Shown: positions 15,338 to 24,960 of the stretch, in pieces | Position numbering within the stretch: the first letter of the stretch is position 1 | Layout: each line of letters opens with the position of its first letter | Origin: JBBDMX01 sp040878035 | GTDB lineage: Bacteria > Planctomycetota > Phycisphaerae > Phycisphaerales > Phycisphaeraceae | Reading direction: 5' to 3' | NCBI GenBank assembly: GCA_040878035.1 | Contig: JBBDMX010000016.1 | Span: 1 to 64,000 of the forward strand | DNA: 64,000 nucleotides | Position numbers and translations under genes: made by a program | The notes under the pieces: model-generated | Told to the model about the DNA's origin: nothing | Database searches by the model: none | The model's input: only the letters and a program-made list of their open reading frames with translations

Positions 15338-16177
15338 TCACGGGGCGTCGCCGCCGCGGTGCTGCGTGGGCGGGTGGCCGGTGATCTGCTTGAACTGCCG
15401 GCTGAAGAAAAAGACGTCGCTGTAGCCCATGGAGCGGGCGATGTGGGTGATCGACCAGTCGGTCTCGCGCAGGAGTTGCGACGCGCGGCGGATGCGGCAC
15501 TCGACGATGAAGCGTTGCGGACCCACGCCCATGACCTGGCGGAAGATGCGGCTGAAGTGGGCGGCGCTGTAGCCGGCCCGCAGCGCCAGCGCGGCGATGG
15601 AGGGCGCTTCCTTGGGGCTCGTCGCCAGGTCGCCCGCCAGTTCCAGGATGATGCGGCGATGCAGGTGTTGCGTGGGATCGCGTGTCGGCGGGGCGATGAT
15701 GGGTGAGAGAGACAGGTCGATGAGCAGGCCGCGCAGGAGTGCCGCGGCCGCCTGGGACAGCGCCGGCGCGGCCTGGGGATGGCGGCGTGCCTGCTCGCGC
15801 AGGTAGGTGGTGCGGCGCATGATCGCCTGGTAGGCCTGGGGGTCGAGGACCTCGCAGACTTCGGGGGGCAATTGCGATTCAGGAGGCCGTCGCTGCGACC
15901 GGGTGTGCAGGAGGTCGAAGTGGAGATAGGTGACGCCCAGCCGGTCGCGTTCATCCTGGGCGCCCAGGTACAGGCCGCCGGGGCGCATCCAGAGCATGAC
16001 GCCGGGGCGGAGATTGACCGTGCCATGGCGCATCTGCATCGCACCGCGGCCGGCCCAGACCAGCCACAGGTCGTAGTCGGCCAGGCGGTCCGACCAGCGT
16101 TGATCCAGGCGCCAGCCCGGCTCGCAGCGCACGTGCCCCCCCGGGCCGGGCGCGATCGTCATTCGGTCCCAGCGCAT
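15338..16177 (-). CDS. AraC-family transcriptional regulator
   Basis: 279 residues with an N-terminal cupin-like sensing domain (~25-105: LVWAGRGAMQMRHGTVNLRPGVMLWMRPG) and a C-terminal pair of helix-turn-helices (~170-270: SIAALALRAGYSAAHFSRIFRQVMGVGPQRFI, then ITHIARSMGYSDVFFFSRQFKQITGHPP). The layout matches sugar-responsive activators such as AraC/RhaS. It is divergent from the PhyH-type dioxygenase gene and tail-to-tail with the heparinase II/III gene, so either could be its target. An alternative Met at residue 6 exists. Confidence 0.9.
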   Translation of the reverse strand: MRWDRMTIAPGPGGHVRCEPGWRLDQRWSDRLADYDLWLVWAGRGAMQMRHGTVNLRPGVMLWMRPGGLYLGAQDERDRLGVTYLHFDLLHTRSQRRPPESQLPPEVCEVLDPQAYQAIMRRTTYLREQARRHPQAAPALSQAAAALLRGLLIDLSLSPIIAPPTRDPTQHLHRRIILELAGDLATSPKEAPSIAALALRAGYSAAHFSRIFRQVMGVGPQRFIVECRIRRASQLLRETDWSITHIARSMGYSDVFFFSRQFKQITGHPPTQHRGGDAP

Positions 16178-16355
16178 GGGGTCACCAGATCAAAGGAGTG
16201 CAAATCGAAGGCGATTATGTGTATGGATTCTAAGCGATTTGGCGGGAGAATGGGGCAGTGGCCAAGTGGAATCATGCAAAGCTCAGCTTCTACGAAGCGC
16301 CGCGACTTGTCGCGCTAAGGACGCACCGCAACTCCCGAACGACGCAGGAGCAATC

Positions 16356-17207
16356 ATGGCAGAGATCGACTACATGGCGGGTGTGAAGCAGGAGTACGCC
16401 CCGGACCTTTACGCGGCACGAGAGGTGCATCGCGCGATACAGGGCTGGGCATCGCTCGGGCCCCAGCAGATCGCGCAATACCGTCAGACGGGGTTCCTGG
16501 CGATCGAAGGCGCGTTTGCCGCGCCGCAGGTGGCAGCGGCGCAGGCGGGCTTGGCGGACCTGATCATGGGGCGCGTGCCGGGCTTCGATAACATCCAGTT
16601 CGAGGCCACCGCCGCCGCCAGGCTGGATCAGCTTTCACTGGAGGAGCGCGAGCTGGCGGTGCGGAAGATTTTTAAGTTCTGTGCCCACGAGGCGCGGCTC
16701 GATGCGTTGATGCATGATGATCAGCTTCAGGCTATGGTTCGCGCGTTGCTGGGTGATCGCGAGCCGCGATGTTTCCAGGAGATGGCGTTGCTCAAGCCGC
16801 CGGGCGGGCGCGAGAAGCCCTGGCACCAGGACCATGCCTACTTCAATCTGAAGGTGGGCGAGCCGGTGGTGGGCGTGTGGATCGCCCTGGACGACGCCAC
16901 GGTCGCCAACGGCTGCATGCATGTGATCCCGGGGTCGCACCGGCAGGGGCCGCGCGTCCACTTCAAGCGGCGGGATTGGCAGATCTGCGATACCGAGGTG
17001 GCCAAGGAGCAAGTGATCGCGGTGCCGCTGCGTGCCGGCGGGTTGATGCTGTTTGACGGGCTGCTCCAGCACGGCACGCCCGCCAACCCGACCGACCAGC
17101 GCCGCCGGGCGCTTCAATATCACTACTGCCCCGCCGACGCCCAATGGGTCGATCAGACGGCACGACTGGCGGTGTTCGGGGAGGAAGGAAAGGATGTGAC
17201 GTGCTAG
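16356..17207 (+). CDS. Phytanoyl-CoA dioxygenase (PhyH) family protein
   Basis: Fe(II)/2-oxoglutarate-dependent oxygenase, 283 residues. The iron triad is visible: H157-x-D159 (KPWHQDHAYFN) and distal H239 (LLQHGTPANP), with a nearby Arg cluster (QRRRALQYHY) for 2-oxoglutarate. MHVIPGSHRQG is the conserved loop between them. The start at 16356 has GCAGGAG 6 bases upstream; the longer in-frame ORF is not supported. Planctomycetes carry many paralogues with mostly unknown substrates. Here the divergent AraC regulator and neighbouring lyase suggest a role in catabolism of a polysaccharide-derived or modified sugar. Confidence 0.88.
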   Translation: MAEIDYMAGVKQEYAPDLYAAREVHRAIQGWASLGPQQIAQYRQTGFLAIEGAFAAPQVAAAQAGLADLIMGRVPGFDNIQFEATAAARLDQLSLEERELAVRKIFKFCAHEARLDALMHDDQLQAMVRALLGDREPRCFQEMALLKPPGGREKPWHQDHAYFNLKVGEPVVGVWIALDDATVANGCMHVIPGSHRQGPRVHFKRRDWQICDTEVAKEQVIAVPLRAGGLMLFDGLLQHGTPANPTDQRRRALQYHYCPADAQWVDQTARLAVFGEEGKDVTC

Positions 17208-17432
17208 TTAGAGGAGGAAGGAATCGGGCGGTTTTCCGATTGGAGTAGCCGGATCGGATGCCCGGATCGCCCGCTCGCCCCCTCGCCGGATCTTGGACGC
17301 ACTGGGCGTCAGCGCCGGATTCCCCGGCCGGTCTAATACAGGTATTGTCAGTCTTTTTACCCTAGTACTGCCCAGTTGTTAATCGCCACTTCGTAAATTT
17401 CAACTAATTCTGCTTATTTTGTGCTCAGGCTA

Positions 17433-17461
17433 TTGAGTTGGTGCGTTTACTGTGATATGCT
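17433..17461 (+). promoter_or_regulatory. Promoter with start at the ATG: probable leaderless mRNA
   Basis: TTGAGT (17433-17438), a 17-bp spacer, then TATGCT (17456-17461). Only six bases separate the -10 hexamer from the ATG at 17468, so transcription would begin at or within a base or two of the start codon. No ribosome-binding site is present. Confidence 0.55.
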
Positions 17462-17467
17462 CCGGGC

Positions 17468-18676
17468 ATGCCGGAGAACACCAGTATTGATACCGGTTCA
17501 CGATTGTACGAGGCCGTCGCCGAACGGTTGCGGCGATCCATTCGCGATGGCGGCTATCGCGCCGGGCAGTTGATCGGGTCCGAGCATGGCTTGGCACGCG
17601 ATCAGAGCATCAGCCGCGTCACCGTTCGCCGCGCCAGCGAGATCCTTATTAAGGAAGGCTTGCTCGAGCGCCGGCCGGGCAAGGGCCTCTACGTCCGCGG
17701 GCCCGAAACGATCGACACCAATTCGCACGGCCTGATCCAGGTCGTCGCCGGCAACCTTCATTGGGAGCCGGCCCTTCAGATCTCTCGCGGCGTGCAGGCG
17801 GCGGCGCGGCTCGACGGCCTGCATGTCCAACTCTACGACGCCCACGGCGACATGGAACTGGACTTGGCCATGCTCGACCAGCTTCCCCAGAGCCGGGCCC
17901 ACGGCGCCGTCATCGTCTCCCTGCACAGCCCAGCCTTTATCGACGCCGTCTGCCGGCTCAAGACCACCGATTTCCCCTTTGTGCTGGCGGACCAGCGCAT
18001 GCGCGACATGGAAGTACCATCCGTTACTGCGGATAATTATGACGGCGGCATGCAGGCGGGTCGGCATCTGCTCAAGCTGGGCCATCGCCGCATTGCCTTC
18101 ATGGGGGATATGGTCGCCGCCACCGTGCAGGATCGCTTGAGCGGCTTCCGCGACGCGGTCGCCGACGCCGGCCTGCCTTTTGACCGATCCATGGTCATCG
18201 ACCTGGAAGTGGGCAAGGACCGCCTGGCGGACTGGTCCACCGGCATCGAGGCGGCCACCCTGGAGTTGATGGCCCGCCCCAATCCGCCCACAGCCCTCTT
18301 TGTCAGTTGCGACGCCATCGCCCGTGCGGCCTATCGCGCCCTGGCGGATCTGGGCCTGTCGGTCCCCCGTGATGTGAGCGTGATCGGCTTCGACGACGAC
18401 CCGCTGGCGCAGTGGCTGATGCCGGGATTGACAACGGTTCGCCAGCCGTTCCAGCAGATGGGCCGTGCCGCCATGGAATTGCTTTGCCAGCGGATCGACA
18501 AGCCCGGCGCCGCGGTGCAGCAGCGCGTCATGCCCGTGGAACTGGTGGTCCGCGGCTCGACCGCAGCACCGCAAGGTGATTCGGCGCCCCGTGCCGTGTC
18601 CGTCCCCCACAATAAACCCGCGTTTCACACCCTCGGCGTGGCCGCTTCAGCGGCACACACAGCGGCCCCCCAATGA
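17468..18676 (+). CDS. GntR/LacI-type sugar-responsive repressor
   Basis: 402 residues. An N-terminal GntR winged helix (~10-75: LYEAVAERLRRSIRDGGYRAG, ISRVTVRRASEILIKEGLLERRPGKGLYV) is fused to a periplasmic-binding-protein-like effector domain (~85-370, with LGHRRIAFMGD, PTALFVSCDAIARAAYRAL, DVSVIGFDDDPLAQWLMPGLTTV). This AraR-like fusion usually senses mono- or oligosaccharides. The stop codon overlaps the start of the GH5-type glycosidase by 4 bp (ATGA), so regulator and enzyme are co-translated and the regulator probably controls its own operon. Confidence 0.92.
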   Translation: MPENTSIDTGSRLYEAVAERLRRSIRDGGYRAGQLIGSEHGLARDQSISRVTVRRASEILIKEGLLERRPGKGLYVRGPETIDTNSHGLIQVVAGNLHWEPALQISRGVQAAARLDGLHVQLYDAHGDMELDLAMLDQLPQSRAHGAVIVSLHSPAFIDAVCRLKTTDFPFVLADQRMRDMEVPSVTADNYDGGMQAGRHLLKLGHRRIAFMGDMVAATVQDRLSGFRDAVADAGLPFDRSMVIDLEVGKDRLADWSTGIEAATLELMARPNPPTALFVSCDAIARAAYRALADLGLSVPRDVSVIGFDDDPLAQWLMPGLTTVRQPFQQMGRAAMELLCQRIDKPGAAVQQRVMPVELVVRGSTAAPQGDSAPRAVSVPHNKPAFHTLGVAASAAHTAAPQ

Positions 18677-20994
18677 ACCATCCCATGAAGCACCTGACCC
18701 CGCTCATCCTGCTCGCCCTCACCCTCGCGATCACTCCCGCGCTGCGCGCCGAGGACCAACCCGACGCTGCGCCCCATGCCAAGGCGCTGCTCTCCAACGG
18801 CGACTTTGAGACGCTTAAGGACGGCGCGCCGGTTGGTTGGTTTGGCAAGAACACCGACAACATCAGCGTGCAGGAGGAGGCCGGCAACCACTTCCTGCGC
18901 CTCAAGGTCACCGAGCCCCCGGAATCCGCCAAGACCGTCCTGGTCTATCGTTCGGTCGATCTGCCCGCCGACGCCAAGGCCCTGGAGCTCTCCTACCGCG
19001 TGCGCTACGAGGACATCAAGGTCGGCAAGGAAGCGTGGTTCGACGGCCGCATCATGATGAACTTCAAGGACGCGGAGAAGAAGGTGGTCAAGCCCGCGCC
19101 CAAACATCCCAACTTCCGCGGCACGAACAAGGAATGGACGGCCAGGACGCAGAAGATGCTGGTGCCCCAGGGCGCCAAAACGCTGGAGATCATGCCCACG
19201 CTCTTCCAGGCGGCGACAGGTACGCTGGACTTCGATGATTTCAAGTTGACGCCGCTCAGTGACGCGCAGGCCAATGCACTGGTGGAAGAAGAGACCGAAG
19301 CGCTGCGGCAGAAAGCCCAGCGTGAAGCGGCGGCAGAGCAAAAAGTGGATGACAAGCTCGCTGCCCAACTGGCCCAGACCGGCAACCTGCTGGTCAACGG
19401 CGACTTCGAAACGCCCAACAAGCAAGGTGACTTCGCCGACACCTGGGGCCAGAAGAAGGACGACGGCAGCCTGACCTGGATGGAAGAGAACGGCGACCAC
19501 TTCCTGCGCATCGTTTCCCAGGAGACCGGCAAGATCACCATGGCCTATCGCCTGGTGGTCCTGCCCCGGGAGGTCAAGGGCCTGGAGATCAGCATGCGCT
19601 ATCGCACCTCCGGCGTGGAGAAGGGGACGCAGATGCCCGGCGACGCCCGCGCGATCATGCACTTTAAGAGCGGGCCGCGCTATGGCCACATGGAGTACGG
19701 CTCACAGGTTCCGCCCAGCCCCAGGGCGATGACCTTTGGCAACCGGACCGGCGAGTGGACGCAAGTGACGCAGCGCTGTCTGGTGCCCGAGGGGGCGACC
19801 AAGCTGGAGCTGATGCCGGGGCTGTGGTTCGCCAAGGCCGGCACAGTGGACCTGGCGGAGATCCGCATCGTGCCGATGAGCGACGCCGATGCACTGGAGA
19901 TGAAGACGGATATCGACGCGGCCGCCAAACTCAAGGCCCAGCGCGCCGCCCTCATCGATAACATCCTGGCGCAGCCGCCCATCACGCCAGAACTGAAGGT
20001 TTCAGGTAACCAGATCGTCACCGCCGCCGACGGCAAGACCCTCTGGCTCCAGGGGCTGTCGGTGGACAGCATGCAGTGGTCGATGGGGGAGAATATTCTC
20101 TGGTCGATCCACGTGGCGATCGACGAGTGGCACGCCAACGTGATTCGCCTGGCGGTGATGGACACGTTCTGGTTCGGTCACGGCAAGGGCCAGCCTCCGG
20201 GGGCGGGGGCACAGGAGCAATACCGTCAGTTGGTGGATCAGGCGGCCCAGCTCTGTGCCGCCCGCGGCGCGTACCTGATCATCGACCTGCACCGCTTTGG
20301 CGCGCCGATGCAGCGCGATGTGGCGTTCTGGCAGGATGTGGCGCAACGCTACAAGAACAACCCCGCCGTGCTGTTCGAGCTGTTCAACGAGCCGCACGGC
20401 ATTTCGTGGAAAGTGTGGCGTGACGGCGGGAACCTCAAGGAGGACAAGCACACCGACGTCAATCCCACCGAGAATACCGAGAAGCAGGCAGGTGAAGATT
20501 CGGTGGGCATGCAGGCGCTGCTTGATGCGGTGCGCAGCACCGGGGCGAACAACGCCGTGCTCGTCGGCGGCCTGGACTGGGCCTACGACCTGACCGGTAT
20601 CACCAACGGCTACGCCTTAAACGACCCTGCCGGCGCTTCCGGCGGCGGCATCATCTACGTCTCGCACATCTACCCCTGGAAAAAGGGCTGGCAGGAGAAA
20701 ATCCTCGTCGCCGCCGACAAGCATCCGGTCATCATCACCGAGATCGGCGCCATCGAGAAGTGGAGCGACTTTTCCTTCATCGGCGAGAAGCAGCGCTACC
20801 CCCTGGAAGGCTGGGCGGAGGATGTGCTGGCCATGCTCCAGCAGAACAAGCTGCACTGGACCGGCTTTAGCTTCCATCCCAAGTGTGGCCCAATGATTAT
20901 CACCGACTGGAACTATACCCCCACGCCTTACTGGGGCGTGTATGTGAAGGAGGCCCTGGCGGGCAAGCAGTTTGAGCTGAAGAAGATGCGCTAA
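18673..20994 (+). CDS. Secreted GH5-type glycoside hydrolase with two N-terminal binding domains
   Basis: 773 residues. A signal peptide (1-26, cleavage near LRA-ED) is followed by two related ~190-residue beta-sandwich domains (about 38-195, SNGDFETLKDG..., and 238-405, VNGDFETPNKQG...), carbohydrate-binding-module-like, separated by a charged helix. The catalytic (beta/alpha)8 domain spans ~440-773, with GLSVDSMQW, acid/base E573 in FNEPHG, HIYPWK, and nucleophile E690 in ITEIGAIEKW, the clan-A pattern of GH5. Substrate (cellulose, mannan or other beta-glycan) cannot be read from sequence. It overlaps the upstream regulator gene by 4 bp. Confidence 0.9.
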   Translation: MNHPMKHLTPLILLALTLAITPALRAEDQPDAAPHAKALLSNGDFETLKDGAPVGWFGKNTDNISVQEEAGNHFLRLKVTEPPESAKTVLVYRSVDLPADAKALELSYRVRYEDIKVGKEAWFDGRIMMNFKDAEKKVVKPAPKHPNFRGTNKEWTARTQKMLVPQGAKTLEIMPTLFQAATGTLDFDDFKLTPLSDAQANALVEEETEALRQKAQREAAAEQKVDDKLAAQLAQTGNLLVNGDFETPNKQGDFADTWGQKKDDGSLTWMEENGDHFLRIVSQETGKITMAYRLVVLPREVKGLEISMRYRTSGVEKGTQMPGDARAIMHFKSGPRYGHMEYGSQVPPSPRAMTFGNRTGEWTQVTQRCLVPEGATKLELMPGLWFAKAGTVDLAEIRIVPMSDADALEMKTDIDAAAKLKAQRAALIDNILAQPPITPELKVSGNQIVTAADGKTLWLQGLSVDSMQWSMGENILWSIHVAIDEWHANVIRLAVMDTFWFGHGKGQPPGAGAQEQYRQLVDQAAQLCAARGAYLIIDLHRFGAPMQRDVAFWQDVAQRYKNNPAVLFELFNEPHGISWKVWRDGGNLKEDKHTDVNPTENTEKQAGEDSVGMQALLDAVRSTGANNAVLVGGLDWAYDLTGITNGYALNDPAGASGGGIIYVSHIYPWKKGWQEKILVAADKHPVIITEIGAIEKWSDFSFIGEKQRYPLEGWAEDVLAMLQQNKLHWTGFSFHPKCGPMIITDWNYTPTPYWGVYVKEALAGKQFELKKMR

Positions 20995-21083
20995 TTAGCC
21001 CAAGCACCAGCGGTGCGGGCGAAGAACGAAGAACGAAGAAGGACCAACGAAGAAGGACGAAGCACACCAACGAAGAACGAAGC
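20995..21083. repeat. TTAGCCCA hairpin block plus 9-bp GAAGAACGA array
   Basis: TTAGCCCAAGCACCAGCGGTGC (hairpin GCACC-AGC-GGTGC) is followed by about seven GAAGAACGA/GAAGAAGGA units. It duplicates the composite repeat at 15020-15100 and separates the GH5-type gene from the next transcription unit. Confidence 0.75.
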
Positions 21084-21196
21084 TTTTCAGAAATGGAGGA
21101 CCCATGAACATTCCAGACAGACAGAGTCACCTTGATCGCGCGGCTTCACAGTCAGTCATCATTCATCCCATCACCCGTCAAGCAAAGGAGAACTAC

Positions 21197-23005
21197 ATGA
21201 CGCGCAAGGCATCAATCATCACGACGGTCGCGACCTGCACAGCCGTACTGTTGGCCATCAACTCCCCCGTGGCGCACGCCGACGAGACTTGGGATGGTAC
21301 GACATCCAGCAGTTGGGGCGACGGCGCCAACTGGGGCGGCACGGTTCCCGACAGCACCGACATCGCAATCTTTAACAGCGCGGCGTACACCAACCAGCCA
21401 AAACTGGATGCCGACACGGTGCCGGCAGTGCTGGGCCTGCAACTCGGCGGCGCCTCGGCGGCGGCGCTGACGATCAGTTCCACCGGCTCGGCGGACGTCG
21501 GCCAAGTCGCTAACGGCAGCTTCGCTACCGGCTCCACAGTGATCACGCTGGCGGATGCCAGTGGAACGTTTGTTGGACAGCACATTGCCGGCTCCAGAAT
21601 CCAGACGGGCACCTTTGTCACTGCCATCAACGGCAATGACATCACGCTCTCGCTGCCGACGTCGGGGGGCACGCTCGCCAGCGGAGCCCAACTCACGCTT
21701 ACCTCATCGCTAAAGGTTGGCAGCAGTGGCGTGACCGCGGTTGCAGGCACATCGGGCATTCAACAGCTAAATGCGCCCATCGTTCTCAATGGCAGCCAGA
21801 CCTGGACCAACAATTCCACGGTTGCCAGTGGTTTGAGGGTGGACGGAGACACGGGCCTTGGCCGAGGAATCTACCTGGGCGCCAACACGTTGACGCTTGC
21901 GGGCGCTGTCGGGTCTTCCTACTCCTTCCTCACCTCCGGTGCCTTCTCCGGCGAGGGCGGCTCGCTGGTGATTGATACGGCTGGAACCGTCAGTATCGGC
22001 AACGGACCGGCAAGCAACTTCTTCACCGGCGGCGTCACGCTCAATGCCGGAACCCTCAGCGTCAGTTGGGGCAGTTCCGGCAACGCCGGCTTGGCCAATC
22101 ATCTGGGAACAGGCGTGTTGACCATCAACGGCGGGCAGATCAACGGCGGCGGCAACATCGCCGGTCACGCGCTCAACATTTCCGGCCAGGTTTGGAACGC
22201 CGACTTTACCTATCTCGCCGGTAAAAGCCTGAACATGGGCACCGGCGCCGTCTCCCTGGGCACGGCGGCGGGGACGACCCGCACCATCACGGCCAACGGC
22301 AACGGCAGCTTGTTTCTCACCATCGGCGGTGTCATTTCCAACGGCACCACCGCCAACAGTTTGGCCAAGGCCGGCCCCGGCAAGGTCCTCCTGAATGCCG
22401 CCAATCTTTACACGGGCGTCACGACGGTCACCGCAGGCACTTTGGCGCTGGGTGCCACGGGATCCATCGCGGAGAGCTCCGTGATTGATGTCGTCGGCGG
22501 CGCGACCTTCGATGTCAGTCTGGTCGTCGGTGGCTTCATCCTCGTCGATGGTCAGACTCTCAAAGGCACGGGCAGCGTGGTAGGTGACATGACTGTCGCC
22601 GACGGCGGCATCCTCGCCCCCGGCGCCAGCGCCGGCACGTTACACACAGCCACGATGATCTTGGGTAACGGCTCGATCCTGGACATCCAACTCGATGGCG
22701 TCGCGGATGTCAATGACCTGATCGAAGTCACCGGTGATTTGACGCTCGACGGCATCCTCAACGTGACCGATCTGGGTGGACTGGAGATTGGGCAGTACAC
22801 GCTTGTGACCTACACCGGCGGGCTGACCAATAACGGCTTGGCACTGGGGGCGCTGCCGGGGAGCTTCAGCTACAGCATTGACACGACGAGCAGCCTGGGC
22901 AGCGTCCTGCTCAACGTCGCAGCCATTCCCGAGCCCGCGACGCTGGCGCTGCTGGGCCTGGGTGGCCTGCTGCTGCTGCCTCGACGCGGCAAGGCCAGTC
23001 GATAA
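21197..23005 (+). CDS. Autotransporter-type beta-strand repeat protein with PEP-CTERM sorting signal
   Basis: 602 residues from the ATG at 21197 (AAAGGAG upstream; signal peptide MTRKASIITTVATCTAVLL... ending SPVAHA). An ATG at 21104 with its own GGAGGA is an alternative start. The body is low-complexity Gly/Thr/Asn beta-helix, with autotransporter-associated repeats such as LAKAGPGKVLLNAANLYTG followed by VTAGTLALG. The C-terminus is a PEP-CTERM signal: PEPATLALLGLGGLLLLP, then RRGKASR, which targets proteins to exosortase processing at the outer surface. Followed by two prepilin-like genes in the same direction. Confidence 0.88.
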   Translation: MTRKASIITTVATCTAVLLAINSPVAHADETWDGTTSSSWGDGANWGGTVPDSTDIAIFNSAAYTNQPKLDADTVPAVLGLQLGGASAAALTISSTGSADVGQVANGSFATGSTVITLADASGTFVGQHIAGSRIQTGTFVTAINGNDITLSLPTSGGTLASGAQLTLTSSLKVGSSGVTAVAGTSGIQQLNAPIVLNGSQTWTNNSTVASGLRVDGDTGLGRGIYLGANTLTLAGAVGSSYSFLTSGAFSGEGGSLVIDTAGTVSIGNGPASNFFTGGVTLNAGTLSVSWGSSGNAGLANHLGTGVLTINGGQINGGGNIAGHALNISGQVWNADFTYLAGKSLNMGTGAVSLGTAAGTTRTITANGNGSLFLTIGGVISNGTTANSLAKAGPGKVLLNAANLYTGVTTVTAGTLALGATGSIAESSVIDVVGGATFDVSLVVGGFILVDGQTLKGTGSVVGDMTVADGGILAPGASAGTLHTATMILGNGSILDIQLDGVADVNDLIEVTGDLTLDGILNVTDLGGLEIGQYTLVTYTGGLTNNGLALGALPGSFSYSIDTTSSLGSVLLNVAAIPEPATLALLGLGGLLLLPRRGKASR

Positions 23006-23069
23006 GACGCCTTCTGGCGGAGCATCGTCCAACGGCGATGCGCCGCTTTCACCTGCAAGGACTCGCACC

Positions 23070-23891
23070 ATGATTACCCACTCACGAGTCAGGTCGGCAT
23101 TCACGCTGGTGGAGCTGCTGGTGGTCATCAGCATCATCGCTCTGCTGATCGCCCTCTTGTTGCCGGCGCTGGGGCAGGCGCGTGAAGCGGGGCGGACGGT
23201 GTATTGCCTGACGAATCTGCGGCAGATTGGTCTGGCCGAGGACCTGTACGCGCAGGATCACGCCGAGCGTCTGACGCCAAGTGATCGCCGCAATACCGCG
23301 TGGAACCCACCCAACCTGACCTGGGCCGGAGGCTTGGTGGGCAAAGGCTACCTGGAGGCCCCGGTGATCAACCAGACGCTCGCCCAGCACACCAAGCCGG
23401 GTACGGCCGCATCGCCATTACGCTGTCCCTCGGGTCTGACTGACGCTTTCACCACGGGAAGCCCGGCCGACAGAACCGACCCGGATGGTTTCAGACCCTA
23501 TGTCAGCGGCATCTGGCGCGGGACCAGCGTCCCCAAGAACCAACTGGTGGATGTGTGGTACGGCACCAACGCCTCGACCGGCTCGTATAACTTCCCCATG
23601 TGGCGCGTGGCTTCGGACAACGACACCAACACCTGGGACCGCTACCCACGCCGCGATACCATCATCAAGCCCAGCAGGATGGTGGCTTTCTTCGACGGCT
23701 GTTCGCCCGCCAACTGGTTCAACGGTTCAGGCAACCGCTTCAATCCGCGCCACGGCAGCGGCAGGGTGATTAATTTGAGCTTCTGGGATGGCCATGCCGC
23801 GTCAGGGTCGGTGGACGTGATGCCCCTCAATTCCAACGTCACTTACCTGCGAAACCTCAACTCGGATTATCTCTGGATTTTCACCCAGTAA
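23070..23891 (+). CDS. Prepilin-like (type II secretion pseudopilin) protein
   Basis: 273 residues from the ATG at 23070. The class III leader is RSA-FTLVELLVVISIIALL: the residue before the cleavage site is Ala rather than the usual Gly. After the ~25-residue hydrophobic helix come the family elements QAREAGRTVYCLTNLRQIGL and, near the C-terminus, H-X11-DGH (FWDGHA), a variant of the H-X9-DG motif of planctomycete pseudopilins. Such proteins need a prepilin peptidase and usually assemble with pilus machinery, none of which is in the window. It is 64 bp downstream of the PEP-CTERM gene. Confidence 0.88.
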   Translation: MITHSRVRSAFTLVELLVVISIIALLIALLLPALGQAREAGRTVYCLTNLRQIGLAEDLYAQDHAERLTPSDRRNTAWNPPNLTWAGGLVGKGYLEAPVINQTLAQHTKPGTAASPLRCPSGLTDAFTTGSPADRTDPDGFRPYVSGIWRGTSVPKNQLVDVWYGTNASTGSYNFPMWRVASDNDTNTWDRYPRRDTIIKPSRMVAFFDGCSPANWFNGSGNRFNPRHGSGRVINLSFWDGHAASGSVDVMPLNSNVTYLRNLNSDYLWIFTQ

Positions 23892-24057
23892 CGGATATGG
23901 ACTTGCTTCCTGGTAGCGGCTGGGACATTGGCGCTTGACGAATCCCACGGCTCCCTCCAACTGGCACGGATGTAACGCGGGCCGATAGACGCCCCAACGG
24001 CGGCGACCACGTCGTCACCCGCGATGGCAACGCTCGAGGGTCTCCGATAGGCGCTCC

Positions 24058-24879
24058 ATGAATAAGCACCCCGCAAGACAACATGGTTTCACGCTGGTGG
24101 AACTACTGGTCGTGATCAGCATCATCGCGCTGCTGATCTCGCTGCTGCTGCCCGCATTGGGCGCGGCCAGGGAAGCCGCGCGCTCGATGCAATGCCTGGC
24201 GAGCTTGCGGCAGATCGGCCTGGGCATCAACACCTACATGGGCGACAACAAGGAAGGTCTGCCCGCTGGCGAATGGGGCGCCTGGCCCGCTTCGTCAGTC
24301 AGTGACACGGCGCGGTGGTATACCCTGATTAACCCCTATCTTGGCGGCATCGGCCACACCACCGAAACCGCCGGGATCGCAGCCGGCACGCCGACCACCA
24401 GCAAGATCTTGCTCTGTGCCGGGGCGCCCGTCACCAAGGGTTACAGCCATTACTCATCGAACCCGATCGCTATGGGACGCAAGAGTGAAGCGGTCTACGC
24501 AAGCAAGGCCATTCCGTATCTGACGCTCAAGGATATCAAGCGCCCATCCGCCATTGTCCTGGCGCTGGACGGCACGCAGAATACCAACTCCGGCAACGCC
24601 AGCGCGGTGCCGTTCATGATGGACTCCGGCAGTCCTTTCTGGGGCCGGTTCGCTACCGGCGGCTTGAGCAGTGCTCAGCGCTATCGCATCGTTCCGCTGG
24701 ACGCCAATAACCCAAACGTCGATGGCACGGCCACACCTCCGCTGGCTCACGTGCGCTGGCGTCATCAGGCCAACGACACTGTCAACGTCGTCTACACTGA
24801 CGGTCATGCTCTGCCGCACAAGCCCGGCGTCCTGATCGAGGACAATTTCTTTCCGCAGGGTTGGCGTGCCAAGCCGTAG
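24058..24879 (+). CDS. Prepilin-like protein
   Basis: 273 residues. Leader MNKHPARQHG-FTLVELLVVISIIALL has Gly at -1. Downstream are AAREAARSMQCLASLRQIGLGINTYMGDN and a C-terminal H-X11-DGH (VVYTDGHALP). It is probably co-transcribed with the preceding prepilin-like gene 166 bp upstream; the spacer shows no strong promoter. The variable middle (residues ~60-240) shares little with the other paralogues, as expected if that part carries the specific function. Confidence 0.9.
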   Translation: MNKHPARQHGFTLVELLVVISIIALLISLLLPALGAAREAARSMQCLASLRQIGLGINTYMGDNKEGLPAGEWGAWPASSVSDTARWYTLINPYLGGIGHTTETAGIAAGTPTTSKILLCAGAPVTKGYSHYSSNPIAMGRKSEAVYASKAIPYLTLKDIKRPSAIVLALDGTQNTNSGNASAVPFMMDSGSPFWGRFATGGLSSAQRYRIVPLDANNPNVDGTATPPLAHVRWRHQANDTVNVVYTDGHALPHKPGVLIEDNFFPQGWRAKP

Positions 24880-24960
24880 CGTACCGATGTGTCGCGTGCT
24901 TTCGCTGAAGTATCCACCAACGCCCTTGTCACAAAATGGGCAACGACCTGAGGGCGTTTC

